Shown here: piece after piece, positions 1-7,262 of the stretch
Layout of the letters: each line of letters starts with the position of its first letter
How positions within the stretch are numbered: the first letter of the stretch is position 1
Source: Amaricoccus sp047275745
GTDB taxonomy: Bacteria; Pseudomonadota; Alphaproteobacteria; Rhodobacterales; Rhodobacteraceae
Length of the DNA stretch: 64,000 bases
Assembly (NCBI RefSeq): GCF_047275745.1
Contig: NZ_JBKQWU010000007.1
Span: 1-64,000, forward strand
Reading direction: 5' to 3'
Notes under the pieces: generated by a model
Databases searched by the model: none
What the model was told of the DNA's origin: nothing
The model's input: the letters and a program-made list of their open reading frames with translations, nothing else
Made by a program: the position numbers and the translations under genes

Positions 1-1
1 G

Positions 2-160
2 TGCCTCAACGCGCACTGGTTCCTGACGCTTGCGGATGCCGGCGAAAAGATGGAGGCTTGGCGCAGGTTCTACAATGAGGATCGGCCCCACAGCGCGATC
101 GGATACAACGCCCCGATCTCGCTCCAAAACGTCCCTGGCGTGTCCGGCCCGCCAGCGTGA
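2..160 (+). pseudogene. IS3-family transposase (OrfB), C-terminal end only
   Basis: This is the last 52 residues of a DDE integrase-type transposase that enters the window from the left. The end reads CLNAHWFLTLADAGEKMEAW, then RRFYNEDRPHSAIGYNAP before the stop. The NE(D)RPHSA motif with the final glutamate-region arginine-rich helix is typical of the IS3 OrfB C-terminus. Whether the rest of the gene is intact lies outside the window, so it could be a whole element cut by the window edge rather than a broken one. The bases just after the stop (161-196) probably hold its right terminal repeat, but I cannot pair it with a left end. Confidence 0.8.
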
Positions 161-196
161 CAGAGCCCGGAAATTCCAGAGCCGGGCGGCCTAACA

Positions 197-343
197 TTGG
201 GGGCAGCTGGAGCGCTGTCTAAGGCGGGCGATCCGCTGGACCGGCTTGCGGGGGTGGTGGATTTCGAGCTGTTCCGGCCGGAGCTCGACAAGGCGGCGAA
301 GCGGCCACCCATTCGGGGTTTGTCTTCTTCGTTCGCAGGTTGA
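197..343 (+). pseudogene. IS5-family transposase, N-terminal fragment
   Basis: The frame beginning near 197 reads ALSKAGDPLDRLAGVVDFELF followed by RPELDKAA. This resembles the N-terminal segment of IS5-group transposases, where it precedes the DDE domain. After about residue 35 the similarity stops, the frame runs into unrelated residues and a stop occurs at 341-343. The catalytic DDE region is absent, so this is a remnant. It abuts the IS3-type transposase end, suggesting one element inserted into or next to another. The family call is from remembered motifs only. Confidence 0.6.
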
Positions 344-363
344 TCCGTCGGCGGGGGTCAACG

Positions 364-415
364 CTGAGCGGCGCCTCAGTCTGATCGTCGGTCAGGCGGC
401 CTACTTCCGAGTAGG
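364..415 (-). terminator. Possible terminator hairpins after ettA
   Basis: Two short hairpins lie just downstream of the ettA stop on the minus strand. One pairs 400-405 with 410-415 (six base pairs, four-base loop). The other pairs 364-368 with 375-379 (five base pairs, six-base loop). Neither is followed by a T-run in the direction of ettA transcription, so intrinsic termination is uncertain; they may only protect the mRNA end. Confidence 0.3.
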
Positions 416-416
416 G

Positions 417-2084
417 CTACCGCGCGAACTTCTTGTACTTGATCCGTTTCGGCTCCACCGCGTCCGGACCCAGGCGGCGGATCTTGTCGGTCTCGTAGTC
501 CTCGAAATTCCCTTCGAACCACTCGACATGGCCCTCGCCCTCGAAGGCCAGCATGTGGGTGCAGACGCGGTCGAGGAAGAAGCGGTCGTGGCTGATCACC
601 ACCGCGCAGCCGGCGAAATCGACCAGGGCGTCCTCCAGGGCGCGGAGCGTCTCGACGTCGAGGTCGTTGGTCGGCTCGTCGAGGAGGAGCACGTTGCCGC
701 CGGCGCGGAGCAGTTTCGCGAGGTGGACGCGGTTGCGTTCGCCGCCCGAGAGCATGCCGACCTTCTTCTGCTGGTCGGAGCCCTTGAAGTTGAAGGCCGA
801 GCAATAGGCGCGGGAGTTCATCTCGGCGTCGCCGAGCTTCACCACGTCGAGCCCGTCGGAGATCTCCTCCCAGACGGTCTTCGCCCCGTCGAGCGCGTCG
901 CGGGACTGGTCGACGTAGGAGAGCTGGACCGACTCGCCATAGGTGATCTCGCCGCCGTCGGGCGCTTCCTGGCCTGTCAGCATCCGGAAGAGCGTGGTCT
1001 TGCCGGCGCCGTTCGGGCCGATCACGCCGACGATGCCGCCGGGGGGCAGGCTGAAGGTGAGGCCCGAGATGAGCTCACGGTCGCCGTAGTGTTTCGAGAT
1101 CCCCTCGACGCCGATCACGTTCTGGCCGAGGCGGGGTCCGTTCGGGATGACGATCTGGGCGGTGGTGATCTTCTCGCGCTCGGATTTCGAGGCCAGCTCG
1201 TTATAGGCGTTGATGCGCGCCTTCTGCTTGGCCTGCCGGGCCTTCGCGCCCTGGCGGATCCATTCGAGCTCGCGTGCCAGTGTCTTCTGCCGCGCCTTGT
1301 CCTCGCGCGCCTCCTGTTCCAGCCGCTTGGCCTTCTGTTCGAGCCAGGCCGAATAGTTGCCCTCGTAGGGGATGCCGCGGCCGCGGTCGAGTTCGAGGAT
1401 CCAGCCGGTGATGTCGTCGAGGAAGTAGCGGTCGTGGGTGACGATCAGGATCGTGCCCTTGTATTCGATCAGGTGCTTCTGCAGCCAGGCGATGGTCTCG
1501 GCGTCGAGGTGGTTGGTCGGCTCGTCGAGGAGCAGCACGTCGGGGGCTTCGAGCAGCAGCTTGCAGAGCGCGACCCGGCGCCGCTCGCCCCCCGAGAGCG
1601 TGTCGACGCTCGCATCGTCGGGCGGGCAGCGCAACGCCTCCATCGCGATATCGACCTGCGCGTCGAGGTCCCAGAGGTTCTGCGCGTCGATCTGGTCCTG
1701 AAGCGCGGTCATCTCCTCCATGAGTTCGTCGGAGTAATCTTCCGCGACCTTCATCGCGACCTCGTTGTAGCGGTCGAGCAGGCCGCGCTTGGCGGCGACG
1801 CCCTCCATGACATTGCCGCGCACATCGAGCGCGGGGTCGAGGTCGGGCTCCTGGGCGAGATAGCCGACCGAGACACCCTTCGCCGCCCAGGCCTCGCCCT
1901 GGAAGTCCTTGTCCTGGCCCGACATGATGCGCAGCAGCGAGGACTTGCCCGAGCCGTTGACGCCGACGACGCCGATCTTGACGCCGGGCAGGAAGGAGAG
2001 GCGGATGTTCTCGAACACCTTCTTGCCGCCCGGATAGGCCTTGGTCAGGCCGTCCATGTGGAAGACGTATTGCGGCGTGGCCAT
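417..2084 (-). CDS. ettA: Energy-dependent translational throttle protein EttA (ABC-F ATPase)
   Basis: A soluble ABC-F protein of 555 residues, the same length as E. coli EttA, that binds the ribosomal E site and gates translation according to energy state. Two ABC cassettes are visible: Walker A GVNGSGKS at about residues 41-48 with signature LSGGERRR, and a second Walker A GPNGAGKTT with LSGGERNR. Both cassettes have LLLDEPTN Walker B segments, and a linker rich in charged residues (QKARINAYNEL) lies between them. The frame stays open upstream to 2255, but the start MATPQYVFHMDG at 2084 matches the family N-terminus. It stands alone next to IS remnants, on the opposite strand to hemB. Regulation is not visible. 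Confidence 0.95.
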   Translation of the reverse strand: MATPQYVFHMDGLTKAYPGGKKVFENIRLSFLPGVKIGVVGVNGSGKSSLLRIMSGQDKDFQGEAWAAKGVSVGYLAQEPDLDPALDVRGNVMEGVAAKRGLLDRYNEVAMKVAEDYSDELMEEMTALQDQIDAQNLWDLDAQVDIAMEALRCPPDDASVDTLSGGERRRVALCKLLLEAPDVLLLDEPTNHLDAETIAWLQKHLIEYKGTILIVTHDRYFLDDITGWILELDRGRGIPYEGNYSAWLEQKAKRLEQEAREDKARQKTLARELEWIRQGAKARQAKQKARINAYNELASKSEREKITTAQIVIPNGPRLGQNVIGVEGISKHYGDRELISGLTFSLPPGGIVGVIGPNGAGKTTLFRMLTGQEAPDGGEITYGESVQLSYVDQSRDALDGAKTVWEEISDGLDVVKLGDAEMNSRAYCSAFNFKGSDQQKKVGMLSGGERNRVHLAKLLRAGGNVLLLDEPTNDLDVETLRALEDALVDFAGCAVVISHDRFFLDRVCTHMLAFEGEGHVEWFEGNFEDYETDKIRRLGPDAVEPKRIKYKKFAR

Positions 2085-2194
2085 GTCGGGATCCTCGGTG
2101 GCAAGAGTCGCGGGTTCCGACGGATGTAGCCGCTCGGGCGCGGGGGTGCAATCGAGGGCGGAAGGCGCCGAGGCAGCCGTCCGCCCTCCGCGCG

Positions 2195-3535
2195 TCAGCC
2201 GTTCGCAGGCCGCCCGCTTGCCTCCGCTGGCTTCTCGATCGCGGCGTTGGCCCATTGGACCACGCGTTCGAGCGCGTTGAAGAAAACGTCGATCGAGAAG
2301 CCGACGATGAAGGCGGTCATCAGCGATCCGAGGCCGAGGGTCGTGATGCCCAGGGCATCGCCGCTCGACGTGGTGGTCTGGAACCAGGCGATCAGGATCC
2401 CCGCGAGCGCGCCGAGCGAGACGCGCATGACCACCCTGGCGAGCCCGGGGTTCGGCCGAAGCGGGTTCAGGAACTGTCGCATGTAGTAGACGAAGGCCCC
2501 CAGCGCGCCGTAGAGCGCGGGAAGGAGCCAGTTGTTGACGACGGTCAGCATGTGTTCGAAATCATGGAGCTCGCTGTTGTCTCCGTTGCCCTTGGCGGAT
2601 GGGATGACACCGAGCGCGTCGAGAAGGCACTCGCGGAGCGCCCGCACGTTCACAAGGGCAATCGCCGTCGTCCTGACATCCGCGCGCTGACCCAGAAAGG
2701 CGTTCATCACAGCCGCCTGATCGCCAGAGTCACAATTCGCGGGTGTCCGGACGCCGGGGTCTACGTAATCTGATGTCGTTTCGCGGAGATCTTCGTCATT
2801 CCGGAGACCATCTTTCGCCTCGGTTTCGGGTTTGGCAGGGAACCATGGTCCATACCTGAGGTAGAGATAGACACTTCGTGCTTGTTCTCGCCACATGATC
2901 CGCTGTTCGTAGAGGTTTGCGAAGCGCTGTTCATAACGAACGATGGATTCGTGCAACTGCCGCACATCATCGGTTGCTTCGAGCAAGAGCCCAAGGCGAG
3001 CCGTGTCAGGCTCGACCGGGCGTGTGGCGGGGGATGCGGCGGAGGCGGAGACGACCGGATCGGCGACCGCGTCCAGTGATGCGTCGGGTGTCTGGACCGT
3101 CGCCGCAAGGAGCGGCAGCAGCATCCTGCGCACGGCCTCGTCCTGATCCGCCAAGGATTGGGTGAACTCGAATTTCAGCAGTTCGGTCGTGCGGGCATGC
3201 CAGAGCGTGTAGTAGGAGGCCACGACGATCATGACAAAGGTGAGGACCAGGCAGAACGCGGGAACAGGACGTATGCGCCGGTACCATGCCCGTGCCGCGT
3301 AGGGATCCCATCCCGTCTTGAGGCCAACCAGGATGTCGGGTCCGACCGTTCTGACGGCCGTCCCGAGCGGTGCGCCTAGCGCCTTCATTTCGGGATTGGA
3401 CCATTTGATCTCATCTCCGACAGCGGCCGCGTTCGAGACCGCTTCGTAGAACTCCGCGTCGGTTATCTGGCCCGAACGCATACCGAAAGCCGCGATGCGT
3501 TCGGCGTCTTCCACAATGCTTCTGGGTGTAGTCAT
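2195..3535 (-). CDS. Hypothetical membrane protein, base composition unlike its neighbours
   Basis: I do not recognise this 446-residue protein. It has a soluble N-terminal part of about 90 residues, a membrane segment near residues 92-112 (VPAFCLVLTFVMIVVASYYT), and a long charged central region of about 200 residues, probably extracytoplasmic and partly coiled coil. Three hydrophobic segments follow in the last 130 residues, one with YGALGAFVYYMRQFL. The C-terminal pattern of short TM helices is reminiscent of membrane sensor or anchoring proteins, but no catalytic motif is seen. Codon use is visibly less G+C-rich than in adjacent genes: 30 of the 60 bases at 2881-2940 are G or C. With the transposase fragments about 2 kb away this suggests horizontal acquisition. 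Confidence 0.75.
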   Translation of the reverse strand: MTTPRSIVEDAERIAAFGMRSGQITDAEFYEAVSNAAAVGDEIKWSNPEMKALGAPLGTAVRTVGPDILVGLKTGWDPYAARAWYRRIRPVPAFCLVLTFVMIVVASYYTLWHARTTELLKFEFTQSLADQDEAVRRMLLPLLAATVQTPDASLDAVADPVVSASAASPATRPVEPDTARLGLLLEATDDVRQLHESIVRYEQRFANLYEQRIMWREQARSVYLYLRYGPWFPAKPETEAKDGLRNDEDLRETTSDYVDPGVRTPANCDSGDQAAVMNAFLGQRADVRTTAIALVNVRALRECLLDALGVIPSAKGNGDNSELHDFEHMLTVVNNWLLPALYGALGAFVYYMRQFLNPLRPNPGLARVVMRVSLGALAGILIAWFQTTTSSGDALGITTLGLGSLMTAFIVGFSIDVFFNALERVVQWANAAIEKPAEASGRPANG

Positions 3536-3823
3536 CGCAACGACCCTTGAATGCGAGTTGTGAATAGCAATCCCCCTGTCACTGACAGCGATGGGAGGAA
3601 GTCTGCTCTAAAACGATAGGAACAGAAATTCGGTCGGGAATATTCGCGCAGAATACCACGCGGCCCCGAGTCGGGCAAAATGCCCGTGGCGGTCGTCGAT
3701 GGAGCGTCGGGAGGAATGACGGCCGGCCTCGTGGCGAGCCGAGGCGCTCGTGAGGCGAGCCGGGGTTGAGGCGGGCTGTTCCGCGTGGCAAACCGGGGCC
3801 GCCCGCGTCGCAGGAGACCCGAC
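3536..3823. other. Intergenic region between divergent genes, with two small palindromes
   Basis: This 288-base stretch separates the minus-strand membrane protein from hemB on the plus strand and must hold both promoters. It contains a perfect inverted repeat CTGTCA-C-TGACAG at 3576-3588 and a hairpin pairing 3672-3677 with 3681-3686. No convincing -35/-10 pair was found for either gene. A Shine-Dalgarno AGGAG at 3812-3816 serves hemB. No additional gene is supported here. Confidence 0.5.
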
Positions 3824-4825
3824 ATGACCCCGCTCGCCGCCCCTTTTCCGCATGGCCGCCCGCGACGGCTGCGCCGCACGCCCTGGATCCGCGATCTGGT
3901 GGCGGAGAACCGGCTGACGGCGAAGGATCTGATCTGGCCGATCTTCGTGCGCGAGGGCATCGACGTCGAGGAGCCGGTCGCCTCGCTCCCGGGCGTCTCG
4001 CGGCTCTCGGTCGACCGGGCCGTGCGCGCGGCGGAGCAGGCGGCGGAGCTTGGCATTCCCTGCGTCGCGCTCTTTCCCTATACCGAGGCTGCGGACAAGA
4101 ACCCCGAGGCGACCGAGGCCTGGAACCCGGAGAACCTCGTGAACCGGGCGACGCGGGCGATCAAGGCGGCGGTGCCGGAGATCGGCGTGATGCTCGACGT
4201 GGCGCTCGATCCCTATAATTCCGACGGCCATGACGGGCTGGTGCGCGGGGGCGTGATCCAGAACGACGAGACGCTGATCGCGCTCGGCCAGATGGCGGTG
4301 GCGCAGGCCGAGGCGGGGGCGGATATCCTCGGGCCCTCGGACATGATGGACGGGCGGATCGGCTTCATCCGGCAACTGCTCGAGGAGCAGGATTTCTCCG
4401 ACACGCTCATCATGAGCTACGCCGCGAAATACGCCTCCTGCTTCTACGGGCCGTTCCGCGACGCGGTGGGGGCGACGGCGGCGCTCGGGAGCGGGGACAA
4501 GAAGACCTATCAGATGGACCCGGCCAACGGCGACGAGGCGCTGCGCGAAGTGGCGATCGATCTCGCCGAGGGCGCGGACATGGTGATGGTGAAGCCGGGA
4601 CTGCCCTATCTCGACATCTGCGCGCGGGTGAAGGCGGAGTACCGGGTGCCGACCTACGCCTATCAGGTCTCGGGCGAATACGCGATGATCGAGGCCGCGG
4701 CCGGGAACGGCTGGCTCGACGGCGACCGGGCGGCGGTGGAGAGCCTTCTCGCCTTCAAGCGCGCCGGTTGCGACGGGGTGCTCACCTATTTCGCGCCGAG
4801 GGTCGCGCGGCTCATCTCCGGCTAG
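3824..4825 (+). CDS. hemB: Delta-aminolevulinic acid dehydratase (porphobilinogen synthase)
   Basis: Condenses two 5-aminolevulinate molecules to porphobilinogen in tetrapyrrole synthesis; cytoplasmic, 333 residues. The two active-site lysines are visible: K202 in SYAAKYAS and K257 in MVMVKPG, the Schiff-base lysine. At the place of the zinc-binding Cys-x-Cys-x7-Cys triad there are Ala127, Asp129 and Asp137 (DVALDPYNSDGHDG), the cysteine-free version found in magnesium/potassium-dependent or metal-independent enzymes. Start ATG 3824 is chosen over an upstream in-frame start at 3785 because AGGAG lies seven bases before it and the family starts here. The 3' end overlaps the convergent DUF1284 gene by four bases. 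Confidence 0.96.
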   Translation: MTPLAAPFPHGRPRRLRRTPWIRDLVAENRLTAKDLIWPIFVREGIDVEEPVASLPGVSRLSVDRAVRAAEQAAELGIPCVALFPYTEAADKNPEATEAWNPENLVNRATRAIKAAVPEIGVMLDVALDPYNSDGHDGLVRGGVIQNDETLIALGQMAVAQAEAGADILGPSDMMDGRIGFIRQLLEEQDFSDTLIMSYAAKYASCFYGPFRDAVGATAALGSGDKKTYQMDPANGDEALREVAIDLAEGADMVMVKPGLPYLDICARVKAEYRVPTYAYQVSGEYAMIEAAAGNGWLDGDRAAVESLLAFKRAGCDGVLTYFAPRVARLISG

Positions 4826-5286
4826 GCTCGCCGGGAGGGCTCCGTGGCGGCGTGCCGCGCGGGGATGCGCGTGCCCGGATAACCCTGTCCGGCCACCCGG
4901 TCGCAGAGCGGAGCCCAGGAACAGGCGGCGCAGGCGGCGCGGATCGTTCTGGCGGCGAAAGCCCGGCGGAGCCTCGCGATCAGCGCGGCGTCGGGCTGGA
5001 TATGGGCGCCGGGCGCGATCGCGGTGCGGAGCAGTTCGCGCACGGCCCGCGCCGCGCGCCGGTCGCGCTCGGTGATGCTCGGATCGTGGCAATGGATGCT
5101 GGGCGGGCCGTCCGGGCCGAGCAGGGGGGCGCAGACGTCGTCGGGGCCCGCCACCACGAGGATCGGCTCGCCATGCGCGATCCGCCCGGCCAGCCGGTCG
5201 TAGTTCGCGACGAAGGCGGGGGTGTAGCCCTTGCCGACATAGGTCAGCATGCAGAGCAGGTGATGGGGCCGCAGGCGGATCGTCAT
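4822..5286 (-). CDS. DUF1284 family protein
   Basis: A 154-residue cytoplasmic protein with the DUF1284 hallmarks: N-terminal IRLRPHHLLCMLTYVGKGY, a central HCHDPSITERDR stretch and a C-terminal CAACSWAPLCDR cluster. The conserved His and Cys residues suggest binding of a metal or iron-sulfur centre, as has been proposed for the family; the reaction is unknown. It lies 22 bases downstream of bioY on the same strand and could be in one transcript with it. Its stop overlaps the end of hemB. Confidence 0.85.
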   Translation of the reverse strand: MTIRLRPHHLLCMLTYVGKGYTPAFVANYDRLAGRIAHGEPILVVAGPDDVCAPLLGPDGPPSIHCHDPSITERDRRAARAVRELLRTAIAPGAHIQPDAALIARLRRAFAARTIRAACAACSWAPLCDRVAGQGYPGTRIPARHAATEPSRRA

Positions 5287-5308
5287 CGCCCGCGGACCCC
5301 GGAAGCCA

Positions 5309-5884
5309 TCAGCGTGTGAACCGCTGCGCGCCGCCGAGCGCCGCCGCGCCGAGCGCCGATTTCAGGATGCCGCCGAGGATGAAGGGCGCCACGCCCGCGG
5401 CGAAGGCCGGGCCGGCGCCGATCATCACCGCGAGCCAGGCGCCGCCGAGCGCGAGGCAGAGCGCGTTGCCCGCGAGCATCGACGCGAAGGCGCGGAGCGG
5501 CCTCGACCCGTTCCATCCGCGTTCGGCCAGCCAGCCGGTCAGCATCGCGACGAGCGGGAAGGCGAGCAGGTAGCCACCGGTCGGTCCGAAAAACCGCGCG
5601 ATCCCGACCGCGCCGCTGGGCGCGAAGACCGGAAGCCCGAGCGCGCCCTGTGCGAGCCAGGCGAGGACGGTCACCGCGCCGAGCCGCCAGCCGTAAAGCG
5701 CGCCGATCATCGTGACCGCGAAGGTCTGCATCGTCATCGGAACGGGGATCATCGGAACCTCGATCCGCGAGGCGACGGCGAGGATCAGCGTGCCGACGAG
5801 AACGGCGCCGACCTGCCATGCGCGGGACTTCTCGCGCGGACGCAGCGGGCTGAAGGTATCGGCGCCTTGGGCGATCTGGTTCAT
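5309..5884 (-). CDS. bioY: Biotin transporter BioY
   Basis: Substrate-binding (S) component of an energy-coupling-factor biotin importer, 191 residues, inner membrane. Several membrane helices are evident. Family signatures include PVPMTMQTFAV near the N-terminus, GARFFGPTGGYL-like segment (read as GIARFFGPTGGYLLAF) and the FILGGILKSALGAA end. No bioM or bioN gene is adjacent, which is common, since BioY can work alone or with shared ECF modules. Translation begins at 5884 behind a full AGGAGG at 5889-5894, an unusually strong ribosome site for this window. No BioR or BirA operator was recognised upstream. Confidence 0.93.
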   Translation of the reverse strand: MNQIAQGADTFSPLRPREKSRAWQVGAVLVGTLILAVASRIEVPMIPVPMTMQTFAVTMIGALYGWRLGAVTVLAWLAQGALGLPVFAPSGAVGIARFFGPTGGYLLAFPLVAMLTGWLAERGWNGSRPLRAFASMLAGNALCLALGGAWLAVMIGAGPAFAAGVAPFILGGILKSALGAAALGGAQRFTR

Positions 5885-6212
5885 GTTGCCTCCTCATGGG
5901 CGTGGGGCTGTTCTTCCGGGGGCGCGGGGGCCGATCCGGTACACCGATCATGCAGGCCACAGAGGGACGGCGATGGCAAGCCCCCCGTTGGTCTCGCGAT
6001 GGCCGGATGGGTCGGCAAGAAGCGCCCGATCGAATGCGACGCCTGGCGAGGAAGGCAAACGCGCTTGCCGGCATGTACTTGCTTTCATCGGGGGATATTC
6101 GCGGGAACGGACTCCAGGCCGCTTGGCCCGCGCCCGCGTTTCAGTTAACCTCTCCCGATCGAAACACCGGCGTCTGACCGGTGACGAGGCACAGAGCAGA
6201 AGGAACTCCCAG
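5885..6212. other. Divergent intergenic region (bioY / Ysc84 lipoprotein)
   Basis: This 328-base gap has no supportable gene. It holds the bioY ribosome site (5889-5894) and, for the plus-strand lipoprotein, AAGGA at about 6200-6204. A weak candidate promoter for the lipoprotein is TTGGCC at 6123-6128 and TTAACC at 6145-6150 with a 16-base spacer. A short AT-containing patch occurs near 6080-6100. Nothing resembling a riboswitch was seen. Confidence 0.4.
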
Positions 6213-6770
6213 ATGTCGCTTACGAGACGCGGCTTTATCGTGGCTGGCGGTGGCGCCACGCTCGCCGCCTGCACGTCGCGCACGCCCGAGGACGCGGCCG
6301 AGCGCCGCGCGGCGCTGAACGCGGAGATCGAGGAGGCGCGGCGGGAGATGCTCCAGATCCGGGGCGCCTCGGAGCTCGTCGCGGCGTCGCAGGGCGTCCT
6401 GATCATGCCCAACATCCGTCAGGTCGGCTTTTTCGCGGGCGGCGCCTATGGCGAGGGCGCGCTTTTCATCGGGCCGGCGATCGTCGAGTACTATTCGCTG
6501 TCGCTCGCCTCGGTCGGTTTCACCTTCGGCGCCGCGGCCTATAATCAGGCGCTGTTCTTCTCGACGAGCCAGGCGCTGCAGGACTTCCGCCTCGCCGATG
6601 GCTGGCAACTCGGCGCGGGCGTGCAGGTCGTGGGCGGCGAGGACGGGGTTTCCGCCGGGGTCAACACGACGCGGATGAACCGGCCGATCCAGGAGCTGGT
6701 CTTCGGTCAGCGCGGCCTCATCGCCGATGCGAGTTTCGCAGGAGCGAAGTACAACCGGATCGTCCGCTAG
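6213..6770 (+). CDS. Ysc84-type (actin-binding domain family) lipoprotein
   Basis: A 185-residue exported lipoprotein. The N-terminus has a twin arginine (LTRRGFIVAGGG) and a lipobox LAAC with Cys20, so it is probably exported by Tat and lipidated. The body carries the Ysc84/SYLF-like pattern: LIMPNIRQVGFFAGGAYGEG, then GFTFGAAAYNQALFF and GAGVQVVGG. The domain binds lipids in eukaryotes; its bacterial role is not established. Start ATG 6213 has AAGGA upstream and gives a proper signal peptide; the longer frame from 5712 does not. It stands alone between bioY and the SMR gene. Confidence 0.85.
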   Translation: MSLTRRGFIVAGGGATLAACTSRTPEDAAERRAALNAEIEEARREMLQIRGASELVAASQGVLIMPNIRQVGFFAGGAYGEGALFIGPAIVEYYSLSLASVGFTFGAAAYNQALFFSTSQALQDFRLADGWQLGAGVQVVGGEDGVSAGVNTTRMNRPIQELVFGQRGLIADASFAGAKYNRIVR

Positions 6771-6793
6771 CAGGCGTGCCGGCGCGTCGGGCC

Positions 6794-7126
6794 TCAGTGC
6801 CCGACGCTGTCGGAGAGCAGGTTCACGACCAGGACCCCGGCGATGATGAGCCCGAGCCCGATGATCGCGGGCGTGTCCAGCCGCTGGCCGTCACGCGCCC
6901 AGGCGAGCGCCGCGACCAGCACGATGCCGAGCCCCGACCAGATCGCATAGACGATTCCCGTCGGCAACGTCCGCACGGTCAACGACAGCAGGTAGATCGC
7001 GACGGCGTAGCCGATCGCGCAGACGAGGCTCGGGATCGGACGGGTGAACCCGTCCGCCGAGCGTAGCGCCGAGGTCGCGACCACCTCGCAGACGATCGCG
7101 ATGCCGAGCATCAGGGCGACATTCAT
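6794..7126 (-). CDS. Small multidrug resistance (SMR) family transporter
   Basis: A 110-residue inner-membrane protein with four hydrophobic helices, the standard length of EmrE/SugE-type exporters. The essential membrane glutamate is at position 14 (MLGIAIVCEVVAT). Further signatures are the AIYLLSLTVRTLPTGIVYAIWSG segment and GVLVVNLLSD at the end. It probably exchanges protons for small cationic compounds such as quaternary amines or guanidinium; the substrate cannot be told. Start 7126 is preferred to 7264 because it gives the family N-terminus and has GGGAG upstream. The region before it carries a tandem 12-base repeat. Confidence 0.92.
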   Translation of the reverse strand: MNVALMLGIAIVCEVVATSALRSADGFTRPIPSLVCAIGYAVAIYLLSLTVRTLPTGIVYAIWSGLGIVLVAALAWARDGQRLDTPAIIGLGLIIAGVLVVNLLSDSVGH

Positions 7127-7127
7127 C

Positions 7128-7153
7128 GGAAAACTCCCGGGGGAAAACTCCCG
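7128..7153. repeat. Tandem 12-base repeat covering the SMR ribosome site
   Basis: GGAAAACTCCCG occurs at 7128-7139 and again at 7142-7153. Read on the minus strand each copy provides GGGAG, so the SMR gene has two identical Shine-Dalgarno-like blocks 14 bases apart directly before its start codon. Confidence 0.85.
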
Positions 7154-7262
7154 CTCCGCCGCCGTTTCTAGCAACTGAGCGGCTTGCGCGGCAAGTGCGG
7201 GCTGGACTTGGGGTGCCACCTCGGCGAAGGCTTGGGCGACGGACCGGAACAGGCGGATTCGC

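Noticed and set aside
246..2129. A 627-codon plus-strand frame opposite ettA.
   Set aside because: ettA is certain on the minus strand; the frame repeats valine/leucine/aspartate runs typical of an antisense shadow.
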